A program made the translations under genes and the position numbers. Below, one piece after another: positions 20,002 to 28,949 of a DNA stretch of 39,211 nucleotides. Origin of the DNA: Abyssibacter sp. (lineage in GTDB: Bacteria > Pseudomonadota > Gammaproteobacteria > Nevskiales > OUC007); the NCBI GenBank assembly GCA_023146115.1, contig JAGLCS010000128.1, positions 1 through 39,211 of the forward strand, given 5' to 3'. The notes below the pieces were generated by a model. It was given only the letters and a program-made list of their open reading frames with translations, was not told the DNA's origin and did not search any database. Numbering within the stretch: the stretch's first letter is position 1; every line of letters begins with the position of its first letter.

Positions 20002-20598
20002 ATGCAACTGCTCTGTACCCTCACGTCGCCGTTCGCGCGCAAGGTCCGGATGTTCGCGCTCGCAAAAGGGGTGTCTGACCGGATTGAGCTGGTGCCGTCG
20101 AATCCATTGGACGATCCGGACGCACTGCTTCGGATCAATCCGCTATCAAAAGTACCGGCACTGGTGCTGGACGACGGCATGGGGCTTTATGACAGCCGGG
20201 TGATCTGCGAATACCTGGACACGCTCATGGATGCTCCTGTGCTGATTCCCAGGCAGTCGGATCAATACTGGAACCTGATGCGCCATCAGGCGCTGGCCGA
20301 TGGCCTCATGGACGCCGCCGTCAACATCGTCTTCGAGCGCCGCCGGCCAGCTCATGAGCAGTCTCCGTCATGGATGCTGCGCTGGGAAGACAAGGTCCGC
20401 CGAGCCTTGCAGGCTCTCGATGCCGAGCAGGCAACCCTCAGCTTGCAACGGCTTGATGGCATTGCCGCAGCCGCGGCCTTGGCGTATCTCGACTTTCGGC
20501 TCCCCGACCTCGACTGGGCGGGACACTGCCCGCTGCTGACGCAATGGTGGAAGCAGGCTGCGCAGGCCCGCTGCGTGATCGAAACCGCGCCGGCCTAA
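20002..20598 (+). CDS. Glutathione S-transferase family protein
   Basis: MQLLCTLTSPFARKVRM, NPLSKVPALVLDDGMGLYDSRVICEYLD thioredoxin-fold N-terminus. Confidence 0.88.
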   Translation: MQLLCTLTSPFARKVRMFALAKGVSDRIELVPSNPLDDPDALLRINPLSKVPALVLDDGMGLYDSRVICEYLDTLMDAPVLIPRQSDQYWNLMRHQALADGLMDAAVNIVFERRRPAHEQSPSWMLRWEDKVRRALQALDAEQATLSLQRLDGIAAAAALAYLDFRLPDLDWAGHCPLLTQWWKQAAQARCVIETAPA

Positions 20599-20618
20599 AC
20601 AACGCAGCGACCCCGGAC

Positions 20619-21485
20619 CTATCCGTCGACCGGAATCAGCGTGCCCTTGACGCACATTTCGTGGATGAACAGAGCGTCGCCCAGATCCAGCGACAGCAGC
20701 GGCGCGTTCATGCGGATTTCCACCTGATCGTAGGGCTGGGTCACACGCCGGCCAACATAGGCATATTTTTCGGTGCCTAGCGAAAACCCGAGCAGATCCA
20801 GGTTGACAGCGGAGATCGACACCGGCTCCTCCTGCTGGACGCCGTCCAGAAAGGTCGTCACCTCAACGCTGTTGAACAGCGCGAGGCTTAGCAAGCTCTC
20901 CGGGAACGAAATCGCGAAAACCGCGTAGTTCTCGCCGTTGGCCTCGATGGGGATCGGCATGTGGACGCGTTCACCCAGGGCGGACACGGTATCGCCCAGC
21001 AGCGACAGCGTGAGCGTGAAGACCGATGCCGTGCGCATGGTGTTGTCGGCAACATAGGGCAGATCGCCGACCGCGGCCAACAGGTCGGACAGCGAATCGC
21101 CTTCCAGCAAGTCGACCAGATCAACCACGGCACCGCCGACCAGCCCGAACGCGGCGGCCTCCACCGTGACTCCCTCGGGTCCGCTCGCCGAATCCGAGCA
21201 GGCGAAGTTCATGCCGCTGTCGCCACCGACGATTTGCGTGGTGTCTTCGAAGATCGCACCGCCGGCCTCGCCGGCGTTGGGAAAGCCGGTGTCGTCGTTG
21301 CCGCCGCCGGGATCATCGCTGCCGTCATCGGGATCGACAGGGGCCACGCCGTCGGGGATATCGGTAGTGACGTCGGCATCGGCCTCGCAGCCGGTGAGCG
21401 CGGCGAGCATCGGAATGCAAAGCGCCAAGGCAAAGAGCGGGCGGAGTCGGTGGTGCATGGTCCTCATCCTGTGATGGTCGGGCAT
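20619..21485 (-). CDS. Predicted lipoprotein with Asp/Gly-rich linker, unknown function
   Basis: Lipobox MLAALTGC; DPDDGSDDPGGGNDDTG linker; start codon uncertain (internal Met alternatives). Confidence 0.7.
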   Translation of the reverse strand: MPDHHRMRTMHHRLRPLFALALCIPMLAALTGCEADADVTTDIPDGVAPVDPDDGSDDPGGGNDDTGFPNAGEAGGAIFEDTTQIVGGDSGMNFACSDSASGPEGVTVEAAAFGLVGGAVVDLVDLLEGDSLSDLLAAVGDLPYVADNTMRTASVFTLTLSLLGDTVSALGERVHMPIPIEANGENYAVFAISFPESLLSLALFNSVEVTTFLDGVQQEEPVSISAVNLDLLGFSLGTEKYAYVGRRVTQPYDQVEIRMNAPLLSLDLGDALFIHEMCVKGTLIPVDG

Positions 21486-21497
21486 TGACGCGTGCGT

Positions 21498-22553
21498 CTA
21501 GTTCAGAACCCGGAGTTCGACACGGCGATTGCGTTCGCGGCCGGTGGGGGTGTCATTGGGGGCGATGGGTTGGGTCTCACCGTAGCCCCGCGCCTGGATT
21601 TGCGAGACACGAACCCCGGTCTCCACGAAGTAGTCGACCACGGTTTGCGCACGGGCCTCCGAGAGCGCCTGGTTGTAGTCATTGCTGCCCAGACTGTCGG
21701 TGTGGCCGGCGACCTCGACTTGCATATCCGGATAGCGCCGGAGCAGCTTCACCGCCCAGTCCAGCAGGCTTTGAGCATCCGGCCGCAGGCGTGTCGCATC
21801 GAGTTCGAACGTGACGCCCTTGAGTTCAAGGATCTCCTGCAGCTCGCAGCCATCGCCGTTAACGCGTGTGCCCGGTGGCGTGCGCGGGCAGCGGTCCTTG
21901 TCGTTGATCACGCCGTCGTCGTCGTCATCCAGCAGGCCGGTGGGGACCTCGACCACCTGGACCTGCGGCTTGGCCGGCGGGAGCGGTGGCGGCGGGGCTG
22001 TCCATAGCGGCATCTCGACGCCGATCCCAAGCTCTGGCTCCCAGTAGCCTTCGCCCACGTCGTCGTAGCCGTACAAGGCTTGTGCACGGACCTTCACTGG
22101 AAAATCGCGGAACAGGGGTGCCGTGACCAGCCCGACGCCAATCCGTCCCGTTGCGGTCAGGCCGTCGTCGTCATCAGGCAGCACGTCGTTGAATCCGCCG
22201 CCGAGGCCGACCATGACAAACGGCGTCAATGCCTCACGATTTCCAAAGGAATAGGTGGCGTCGAGTCCGAAGCCATAGCGGTAGAAATCGGTTGCCGTGG
22301 CGCTGCCGGTCTCGAAGGTATCCAGGTCGACGTTAATCTCGAAGCCGAGTCCGCCGTCGCGCTCAAACATCGCGCCGATCAGAAAGCCCACACCGCCGCC
22401 GTAGTCCACGTCGGTGGCGGCACGGTCGTCATCGGGCGCGATGTACTGCCCGAGTACCGCCGCATAACTCGACCATGCGGACGCGTTGGCCATCGCCTGG
22501 GCGGGCGTAGCCACTGCCGCCAATGCCAGTGCTGAATACAGAAACTTTCGCAT
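21498..22553 (-). CDS. OmpA family outer-membrane protein with TSP3-like Ca-binding motif
   Basis: Signal peptide; DDDDDGVINDKDRCPRTPPGTRVNGDGC; C-terminal OmpA domain VEVAGHTDSLGSNDYNQALSEARAQTVVDYF. Confidence 0.9.
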   Translation of the reverse strand: MRKFLYSALALAAVATPAQAMANASAWSSYAAVLGQYIAPDDDRAATDVDYGGGVGFLIGAMFERDGGLGFEINVDLDTFETGSATATDFYRYGFGLDATYSFGNREALTPFVMVGLGGGFNDVLPDDDDGLTATGRIGVGLVTAPLFRDFPVKVRAQALYGYDDVGEGYWEPELGIGVEMPLWTAPPPPLPPAKPQVQVVEVPTGLLDDDDDGVINDKDRCPRTPPGTRVNGDGCELQEILELKGVTFELDATRLRPDAQSLLDWAVKLLRRYPDMQVEVAGHTDSLGSNDYNQALSEARAQTVVDYFVETGVRVSQIQARGYGETQPIAPNDTPTGRERNRRVELRVLN

Positions 22554-22899
22554 GCGTCAGCCTCCCTGCCGAACGCTATTCCCGAGATGTCCGATCCGGA
22601 CCAAGCGCGACCGCGGCGCAAATGGCACCGGCCGGCTGGGTCTGGTCGAGTGGTATGGGGCGGGCCTCGCGCTCCCTGCTGCTGCCCCGAGCGGCCACAG
22701 CAAACCATGGATATGACCAGGAAATTCCCACGCAAGGTGACCAAAGTACGTTGACGACCGATCAGCGGATTCAGTCAGTGTTAAACGGTAATATTTTGGG
22801 AATAAAAACCTCTTTAACTGATTGAAATATTGAGTAATGCGCGAATTACGATTGCCGAGTTGTTGAATGGTGTGGCTAAAACGCTGGCTAGGCTTTTTG

Positions 22900-22933
22900 G
22901 TGTCATCAATCTGTCATTTCTGTTGCATAGACT
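22900..22933 (+). promoter_or_regulatory. PHO-box-like site plus -10 upstream of phoX-like gene
   Basis: GTGTCAT-CAAT-CTGTCAT (22900-22917) resembles CTGTCAT-N4-CTGTCAT; TAGACT (22928-22933) follows after 10 nt. Confidence 0.55.
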
Positions 22934-23179
22934 GCGGGCGGCTTGAATGATCAGGTGCTAATCAAGCATCTGAAAACAATAAGAATTCGTCTTGGGTTCT
23001 GGGCTCCTTTTCCCGCCGGCGGAGATCGCTGAAAGTGTGCGATCTCGGCATGCGGCTGATTGCGTCAGGCCGGTCTTGGGCGGTCAATGCCGACCCATCG
23101 CTGCCTGGCCGCCTTGCCATCGCTGAACCTCTGCCGTCACGACGAGATTCTGGGAACAACTGACTGTGGGAGTGTCCGA

Positions 23180-24490
23180 ATGATCAATGCTTTACCCCAT
23201 CGCACGGGTGGCAAGATTCCTGCGCGGTTGTCGCGGCGGGATTTTCTACGCCACAGCCTGGCCACGTCCGGTCTTGCCGTCACCGGCCCGCTGCTGTGGA
23301 GTTGCAGCGGCGGCGGTGGTTCCGGCCCCGGAGGCACCGTGCTGGCGCCGTCGCTGACCAAGCTTGGCGTGTTGGGAGAGCCGGATGCCCTTGGCCTGCG
23401 GCTGCCGGAGGGATTCTCCGCACGCATCCTCGCCGAGTCCGGCATTCCTGTTGTCGGTGATCTGCTGGATCCGATTCTCGGTCCGGTGCTCGGTTACGAC
23501 TGGCACACGTTTCCCGACGGCGGTGCGACCTTCCCGGCAGAAGACGGTGGCTGGGTCTACGTGTCGAATTCCGAATCGGTGCCCGGCGGTGTAGGTGCGC
23601 TGCGATTTGATGCGGCTGGTCAGGTGATCGACGCGTACCAGATTCTCGCCGGCACTATCATCAACTGCGCGGGTGGGCCGACGCCGTGGGGCACCTGGCT
23701 GTCCTGCGAGGAGATTCCCACGGGGCGTGTTCACGAGTGCAATCCGTTCGGGGGCATTCTCGATGCCCGTGCCAGACCCGCACTGGGGATTTTCGATCAT
23801 GAGGCGGTAGCGGTGGACCCGGTGCGTCGGCAGCTCTTTCTGACCGAGGATGCCGGCGACGCGACGTTCTACCGCTTCGTGCCCAGCGCCATCGACTGGC
23901 CGGCCGGTGCCGAGCGCCCGGCGCTGGAGGACGGCGCGTTGCAGGTCATGGTGGTGCCGGGTGTTGCCGACTCGCGCGACATCCCGTTCGAATCCGATCC
24001 CGTACCGGTGCAGTGGATCGATGCCCAGGCGCCGGATCGACCACAAGCATCGAACCGGCTTGCCGAGGCGACCGTGTTCGCGGGCTCCGAGGGCATCTGG
24101 TACATCGACGACATCGTCTATTTCACCTGCAAGTCCGGCAACCGGGTCTGGGCATATCACTGTGTCGATCAGACGGTGCAACCGATTTACGACGACGATG
24201 CCTACGGCGGCGGCGAGGCGCCGCTGCGCGGCGTCGACAACTGCGTGGTGTTCGGGCCCTCGCGCGATCTCATCGTCGCCGAGGATGGCGGTGACATGCG
24301 GATTAGCGCCATTGGGCTGGACGGTGCCGTGGTTCCGATCATGCAGCTCGTCGGCCAGGATGATTCCGAAATCACCGGGCCGGCCTTCAGCCCTGACGGC
24401 AGTCGCCTGTACTTCAGCTCACAGCGCGGCGGCCGCCTGGGCAGCGGTATCACCTACGAGATGACCGGCCCATTCGGCGAGCCGCGCTGA
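23180..24490 (+). CDS. PhoX family (DUF839) exported phosphatase-like protein, short form
   Basis: Tat motif LSRRDFLRHSLATSG; NCAGGPTPWGTWLSCEE and FDHEAVAVDP are PhoX/DUF839 signatures; start at 23180 (MINALPH). Confidence 0.88.
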   Translation: MINALPHRTGGKIPARLSRRDFLRHSLATSGLAVTGPLLWSCSGGGGSGPGGTVLAPSLTKLGVLGEPDALGLRLPEGFSARILAESGIPVVGDLLDPILGPVLGYDWHTFPDGGATFPAEDGGWVYVSNSESVPGGVGALRFDAAGQVIDAYQILAGTIINCAGGPTPWGTWLSCEEIPTGRVHECNPFGGILDARARPALGIFDHEAVAVDPVRRQLFLTEDAGDATFYRFVPSAIDWPAGAERPALEDGALQVMVVPGVADSRDIPFESDPVPVQWIDAQAPDRPQASNRLAEATVFAGSEGIWYIDDIVYFTCKSGNRVWAYHCVDQTVQPIYDDDAYGGGEAPLRGVDNCVVFGPSRDLIVAEDGGDMRISAIGLDGAVVPIMQLVGQDDSEITGPAFSPDGSRLYFSSQRGGRLGSGITYEMTGPFGEPR

Positions 24491-24512
24491 AGCCGGTGCT
24501 GCGCGTGCGCGT

Positions 24513-26960
24513 TCAGAAGCGAAGGTTCAACGCCGCGAAATACTGCCGGCCACTGGCCAGTTGCGCCTGGTAAGTGCCGGGAAAGAACGGCGTATCGGTG
24601 ACCTGGTTGAGCACGCGCTCGTCGGTGAGGTTGGTGCCGCCGACGGTGATCGACCAGGACTCGCTCTGCGACCCCAGCGTGATGCGCGCAGCGTACTTGG
24701 TGTAGGCGGGCACATAGGTGTTCGGGTCCAGGTCCGAGTCCACGAACTGATCACCCTGGTACAGCACATCGACGGCGGTGATCAGCGCCATCGACCCGAT
24801 CGGAACGCTTAGCGTCGGCGTCAGCGTCGCGGTGGCGCGCGGGGCGAAGGCGATGCGCTGATCGCTGAGATCCTGCTCCGCGTCGATGCCCTGCTGAATC
24901 GGAGCAGGGGCGTCGGTGTATTCGTCGTAGCGGGCATCCAGCCAGCCGAAGGAGCCGGCCAATTCCAGCGGCGTCCAGGGCGTCAGCCACAGGAAGTCAG
25001 CTTCGAGGCCGCGTGAGTACGCTGTGGCAGCGTTGCTGACATCGAAAAAGGTGCCGTTGAAGGCCAGAACCTGCAGGTTGTCGAACTCCGTTTGATAAAC
25101 CGTCAGATTGACCGACAGGGTGCGGTCGAAAAAGCGACCCTTGACGCCGGCTTCCACCGTCTGCGTTTCCTCGGCCTCGTACTCCAGGTCGTCGCCGGTG
25201 TAGGACAGCGAATTGAAGCCGCCACTCTTGAAGCCTTTTGCCCAGGACGCGTAGTAGTTGACGTCGTAGTCGCTGAAGTACTGCAGGACGAACTTGGGCG
25301 AGAGGTCGGATTCTTCGCGGCGAAGATTGTTGCGGTCGTAATCGTTTGCGCCCAGCAACAAGCCCATCACGCAGGGGATCACGCTGGCTGGGGTGCGCTC
25401 GCAGAACGCCGTGCCGGCCGTGTCGACACGCTTTTCCTCGCGGTTGTAGCGGATGCCGGGCGTGATCGCCCAGCGGTCCGTCAGGTACCAGGTCATCTGC
25501 CCGAACAGCGCCGCCGAACTGATGTCCTGCGTGTAGTCGAACTGGTAGAAATCGTTTTGCAGCAATGGCACAAGCAGCGGTCCAAGGCCTTGCAGCAGCG
25601 TCAGCGGGCTGCTGATATCGCCGCTGCCCGTGATCAGCTGCAGCGCGTCGTCGGTGAACACGTAGCTGCTCAGATCCTCGCCGGCGACGATGCGCGCCAG
25701 CAACTCGTAGCTCGAATCGAACCAGAACGCCCCGGCGACGAACTCCACGCCTGTTCCCCAGCCAAACGGCGCCGGGCCGGCACCGCTGAAGCGCAGCTCG
25801 GCCGATAGCTGATCGTGGTCTTCGTGGTTATCGAGGCGGCTGATGTTGGCCGGCGAAATGTCCAGCTCGTTGAGCTGGTCGATGTAAAACCGCGACCCGC
25901 CGAGCACCAGCACCGTGCTCAGGTCATCCAGCACGCCAACCGGCCCGTGGGCCCACTCGGTCTTCCAGCCTATGGTGCGTGAACCCTTCTCGATCCAGCC
26001 CGGTGTTTCCGCGGAGTTGATGAAGTTTTTCGGATCGTCCTCGATGTCCGGGTCGAAATCCTCCAGGTAGTTGCGGGTGTCGGCATCCAGATTGAATAGC
26101 TGAAACGGCCAGAAGGCCGCTTCCGTGTCGGAGATCACCGCGGTGATTTCGCTGTCGATGTCGTAGCTGGGCAGTACTCGGAACTTCAACCGCGCCGCCT
26201 GTTGTTCCAGGCGCTCCTCATGGCGATCGAGAAACTGGTTGTACAGCTCGCCGTCCTGCGCCCGGTCGAGCACCGCCAGGCGGGCGCCTACCCATTCGTT
26301 GAGCATGCCTCCAGCACCGGCCTCAACGCGGTGTTCGCCATGCTCGCCGTAGAACACGCGGCCATCGACGCCGGCGCCAGACACCGGCCCCTTGCTGATC
26401 ACGTTGAATACGCCGGCCACCGTGTTCTTGCCGAACAATGTGCCTTGCGGCCCGCGCAGGACCTCGACGCTATCGACATCGAACATCGCCTCGGTGAAGT
26501 AGCCGGGGCGACCGAAGTAGATTTCGTCCTGAACAAAACCGACAGAACTTTCGAAGCTGGGATTGAAGGCGTTGGTGCCGAATCCGCGGATGAAGACCTG
26601 CGGAGAACCCAGATCGTCGGCATCGACGCGCACATTCGGTACGTAGAGCGACACATCTGCCAGATCCGCCGCGCCGCTGGCCTGGATGAAGCCGCCGTCG
26701 ATGGCCGTGACCGATACCGGGACCTCTTGCAGCGTCTGCTCGGTCTTTTGCGCCGTGACCACCATTTCCTCGAGCTGACGAGGCGGATCATCGGCGCGGG
26801 TTCTGGCGGGCTTGTCCACCGGCCGCACCGGAATCAATTCCAGCTCGGCCTCGACGGGCTCGGGTCCGCCGGGGCGCTCCTGCTCGGGTGATTGCGCACC
26901 GACACTGAAACTCACGATCATGGCGAGTGTCGCCATTCCCTGCGGCGAAAAGTGCTTCAT
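24513..26960 (-). CDS. TonB-dependent receptor
   Basis: MKHFSPQGMATLAMIVSFSVGA signal; EEMVVTAQKTEQTLQEVPVSVTAIDG TonB box/plug; C-terminal ...FAALNLRF. ATG at 26960 preferred over ORF start 27269. Confidence 0.92.
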   Translation of the reverse strand: MKHFSPQGMATLAMIVSFSVGAQSPEQERPGGPEPVEAELELIPVRPVDKPARTRADDPPRQLEEMVVTAQKTEQTLQEVPVSVTAIDGGFIQASGAADLADVSLYVPNVRVDADDLGSPQVFIRGFGTNAFNPSFESSVGFVQDEIYFGRPGYFTEAMFDVDSVEVLRGPQGTLFGKNTVAGVFNVISKGPVSGAGVDGRVFYGEHGEHRVEAGAGGMLNEWVGARLAVLDRAQDGELYNQFLDRHEERLEQQAARLKFRVLPSYDIDSEITAVISDTEAAFWPFQLFNLDADTRNYLEDFDPDIEDDPKNFINSAETPGWIEKGSRTIGWKTEWAHGPVGVLDDLSTVLVLGGSRFYIDQLNELDISPANISRLDNHEDHDQLSAELRFSGAGPAPFGWGTGVEFVAGAFWFDSSYELLARIVAGEDLSSYVFTDDALQLITGSGDISSPLTLLQGLGPLLVPLLQNDFYQFDYTQDISSAALFGQMTWYLTDRWAITPGIRYNREEKRVDTAGTAFCERTPASVIPCVMGLLLGANDYDRNNLRREESDLSPKFVLQYFSDYDVNYYASWAKGFKSGGFNSLSYTGDDLEYEAEETQTVEAGVKGRFFDRTLSVNLTVYQTEFDNLQVLAFNGTFFDVSNAATAYSRGLEADFLWLTPWTPLELAGSFGWLDARYDEYTDAPAPIQQGIDAEQDLSDQRIAFAPRATATLTPTLSVPIGSMALITAVDVLYQGDQFVDSDLDPNTYVPAYTKYAARITLGSQSESWSITVGGTNLTDERVLNQVTDTPFFPGTYQAQLASGRQYFAALNLRF

Positions 26961-27171
26961 GCACGCTCCCTGTGCTGTCTGGATCCGACCGCCCCGGTGG
27001 TTATCAGCCCCGTATTGCGATCCCTGCTGCCTTTCCTCCGCAACATCGAAGATAGAGCACCGTCCGGCGCTGGGTAGTCGTAAATTGATCCTAATCCGTC
27101 GCGAACGCCCGCCCTGGCGGATGCGGCTGGCATGATTACGGCATCCACACCGCCATAGAACGCGCAAGGGA

Positions 27172-27546
27172 ATGCAAATCGTGAACCGATTGTTTCTGTG
27201 TATGGGATTGGCCTTGCTGGTCGCGGCCTGCGGGCCCAGCGATTCGTCAGGAGGCATCTCACCAGCCAAGGCCTTGTCGATGGCGCCGGCTGATCCCGAT
27301 CTGGCCGAGCTGTATCAATCGAGCTGCCGCGCCTGCCACGCCACGGCCGCCGGCGGTGCGCCACGTACCGGCAGCGCCATGGCCTGGCGGTCCCGTCTCG
27401 CCAAGGGCATGAGCACGCTGGTGGATCACACCATCACCGGTTTCCAGGGCATGCCGCCTATGGGCCTGTGCTCCGATTGTTCCGAGGCCGAGCTGCGCGC
27501 CCTGATCGAGTTCATGGCCACGCCGCCGGTCGAGGACGACGCGTGA
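27172..27546 (+). CDS. c-type cytochrome lipoprotein
   Basis: Lipobox LLVAAC; heme motif CRACH; distal Met region GMPPMGLC plus CSDC pair. GTG at 27181 is an alternative start with better SD spacing. Confidence 0.85.
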   Translation: MQIVNRLFLCMGLALLVAACGPSDSSGGISPAKALSMAPADPDLAELYQSSCRACHATAAGGAPRTGSAMAWRSRLAKGMSTLVDHTITGFQGMPPMGLCSDCSEAELRALIEFMATPPVEDDA

Positions 27547-28949
27547 GGCGGCGGGACTTTCTCGCCGGCAGCGCGGCGGTTGCCACCCTGCCGCTGGCAG
27601 GTTGCGACGACTACGGTGCGGCCAACATGCCCCGACCACCGGAGCCGAAAGCAGGCCCTGATGGCCAGCGCCTGCTGCCATGGCAGAACTGGTCGGGCTA
27701 CCAGTCCAGCCTGCCAAGCCAGCGAATCGCGCCCGAGACGGAAACCGCCTTGGCGGAGTTGCTGACCTCCACTGCTGGCACGGTGCGGCCGGTCGGCTCC
27801 GGCCATTCGTTCACACCGCTGGTCCCCACGGACGACACCATTGTCTCGCTGCGGCATTTCAGCGGCCTGCTGGAGCACGACACCGCGGCGATGACGGCCG
27901 TGGTTGGCGCCGGCACCAAACTGGGCAGCCTAGGAGCGCCGTTGCATGACGCCGGGCAGGCGCTGATCAACATGCCCGATGTCGACGCTCAGACCCTGGC
28001 CGGCTCGATGGCCACAGCGACCCACGGCACCGGAGCCGGCCTGGGTGCATTGCACACGGCGGCCACGGGGTTTCGACTGGTGACCCCGACCGGAGAGATC
28101 ATCGATTGCTCGGCCGGCGAGAACCCGGACGTCTTCCAGGCCGCGCAGGTCTCGCTCGGCGCCTTGGGTGTGATCACCCGAGTCACGCTGCAAAACGTGC
28201 CGACCGTGCGCATGAAGCGCCGGGTCTGGGTGGAGGATTTCGCGGCGCTGGTGGAACGGTTCGACACGCTGGCCGCCGAACATCACAGCTTCGAGATGTA
28301 CTGCGTGCCGCATTGCGACTACGGCATCGGCATCACCATCGACCCGACCGATGATGCCATCCAGCCCCGCGGCCCGGAGCAGGACAACGATGCGGTCATG
28401 GACCTCAAGAAGCTGAGGGATTTGCTGTCCTGGTTCCCCGCCGCTCGCCGCTGGCTGCTCAATATGGCGATGCAGGACTACGAGCCGGAGGAGGCCGTGG
28501 ATGTCTGGTACCGCATCTTCCCGTCCAGCCGCGCCGTCCGGTTCAACGAGATGGAATACCACCTGCCGCGTGAGGCCTTGTTGCCGACCTTGCTGGAAGT
28601 GCGCAAGACGCTGGAGCAAAAGCATCCCGGCGTGTTCTTTCCGATGGAGATCCGCCTGGTGAAGGGTGACGACGCCTGGCTGAGCCCGTTTCAGGGCCAC
28701 GCGACCTCCGGCTCGATTGCCGTGCACCGCTACTTCGAGGAGGACCCGCTGCCGCTGTTCCGGGACGTGGAGCCGCTGTACCAGCCGCTGGGCGGGCGCC
28801 CGCACTGGGGCAAGATGCACACGCTGGGCCCGGCGACCCTGGCCGAACGCTATCCGCGTTTCGGTGATTTCGTCGCCCTGCAGGCGAGGCTGGACCCGGA
28901 CGGCCGCATGCTCAACGACTACCTGAAAGGATTGCTTGACCATGCCTGA
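27543..28949 (+). CDS. FAD-linked oxidoreductase, D-arabinono-1,4-lactone oxidase (ALO) family, Tat-exported
   Basis: GTG start overlapping the cytochrome stop; RRRDFLAGSAAVATLPLAGC Tat/lipobox; VRPVGSGHSFTPL FAD-binding region; C-terminal GGRPHWGKMHTL ALO signature. Confidence 0.88.
   Translation: MRRRDFLAGSAAVATLPLAGCDDYGAANMPRPPEPKAGPDGQRLLPWQNWSGYQSSLPSQRIAPETETALAELLTSTAGTVRPVGSGHSFTPLVPTDDTIVSLRHFSGLLEHDTAAMTAVVGAGTKLGSLGAPLHDAGQALINMPDVDAQTLAGSMATATHGTGAGLGALHTAATGFRLVTPTGEIIDCSAGENPDVFQAAQVSLGALGVITRVTLQNVPTVRMKRRVWVEDFAALVERFDTLAAEHHSFEMYCVPHCDYGIGITIDPTDDAIQPRGPEQDNDAVMDLKKLRDLLSWFPAARRWLLNMAMQDYEPEEAVDVWYRIFPSSRAVRFNEMEYHLPREALLPTLLEVRKTLEQKHPGVFFPMEIRLVKGDDAWLSPFQGHATSGSIAVHRYFEEDPLPLFRDVEPLYQPLGGRPHWGKMHTLGPATLAERYPRFGDFVALQARLDPDGRMLNDYLKGLLDHA

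Noticed and set aside
23246-24181. 311-aa minus-strand ORF opposite the PhoX-like gene
   Set aside because: Antisense shadow; no signal peptide, domain or SD.
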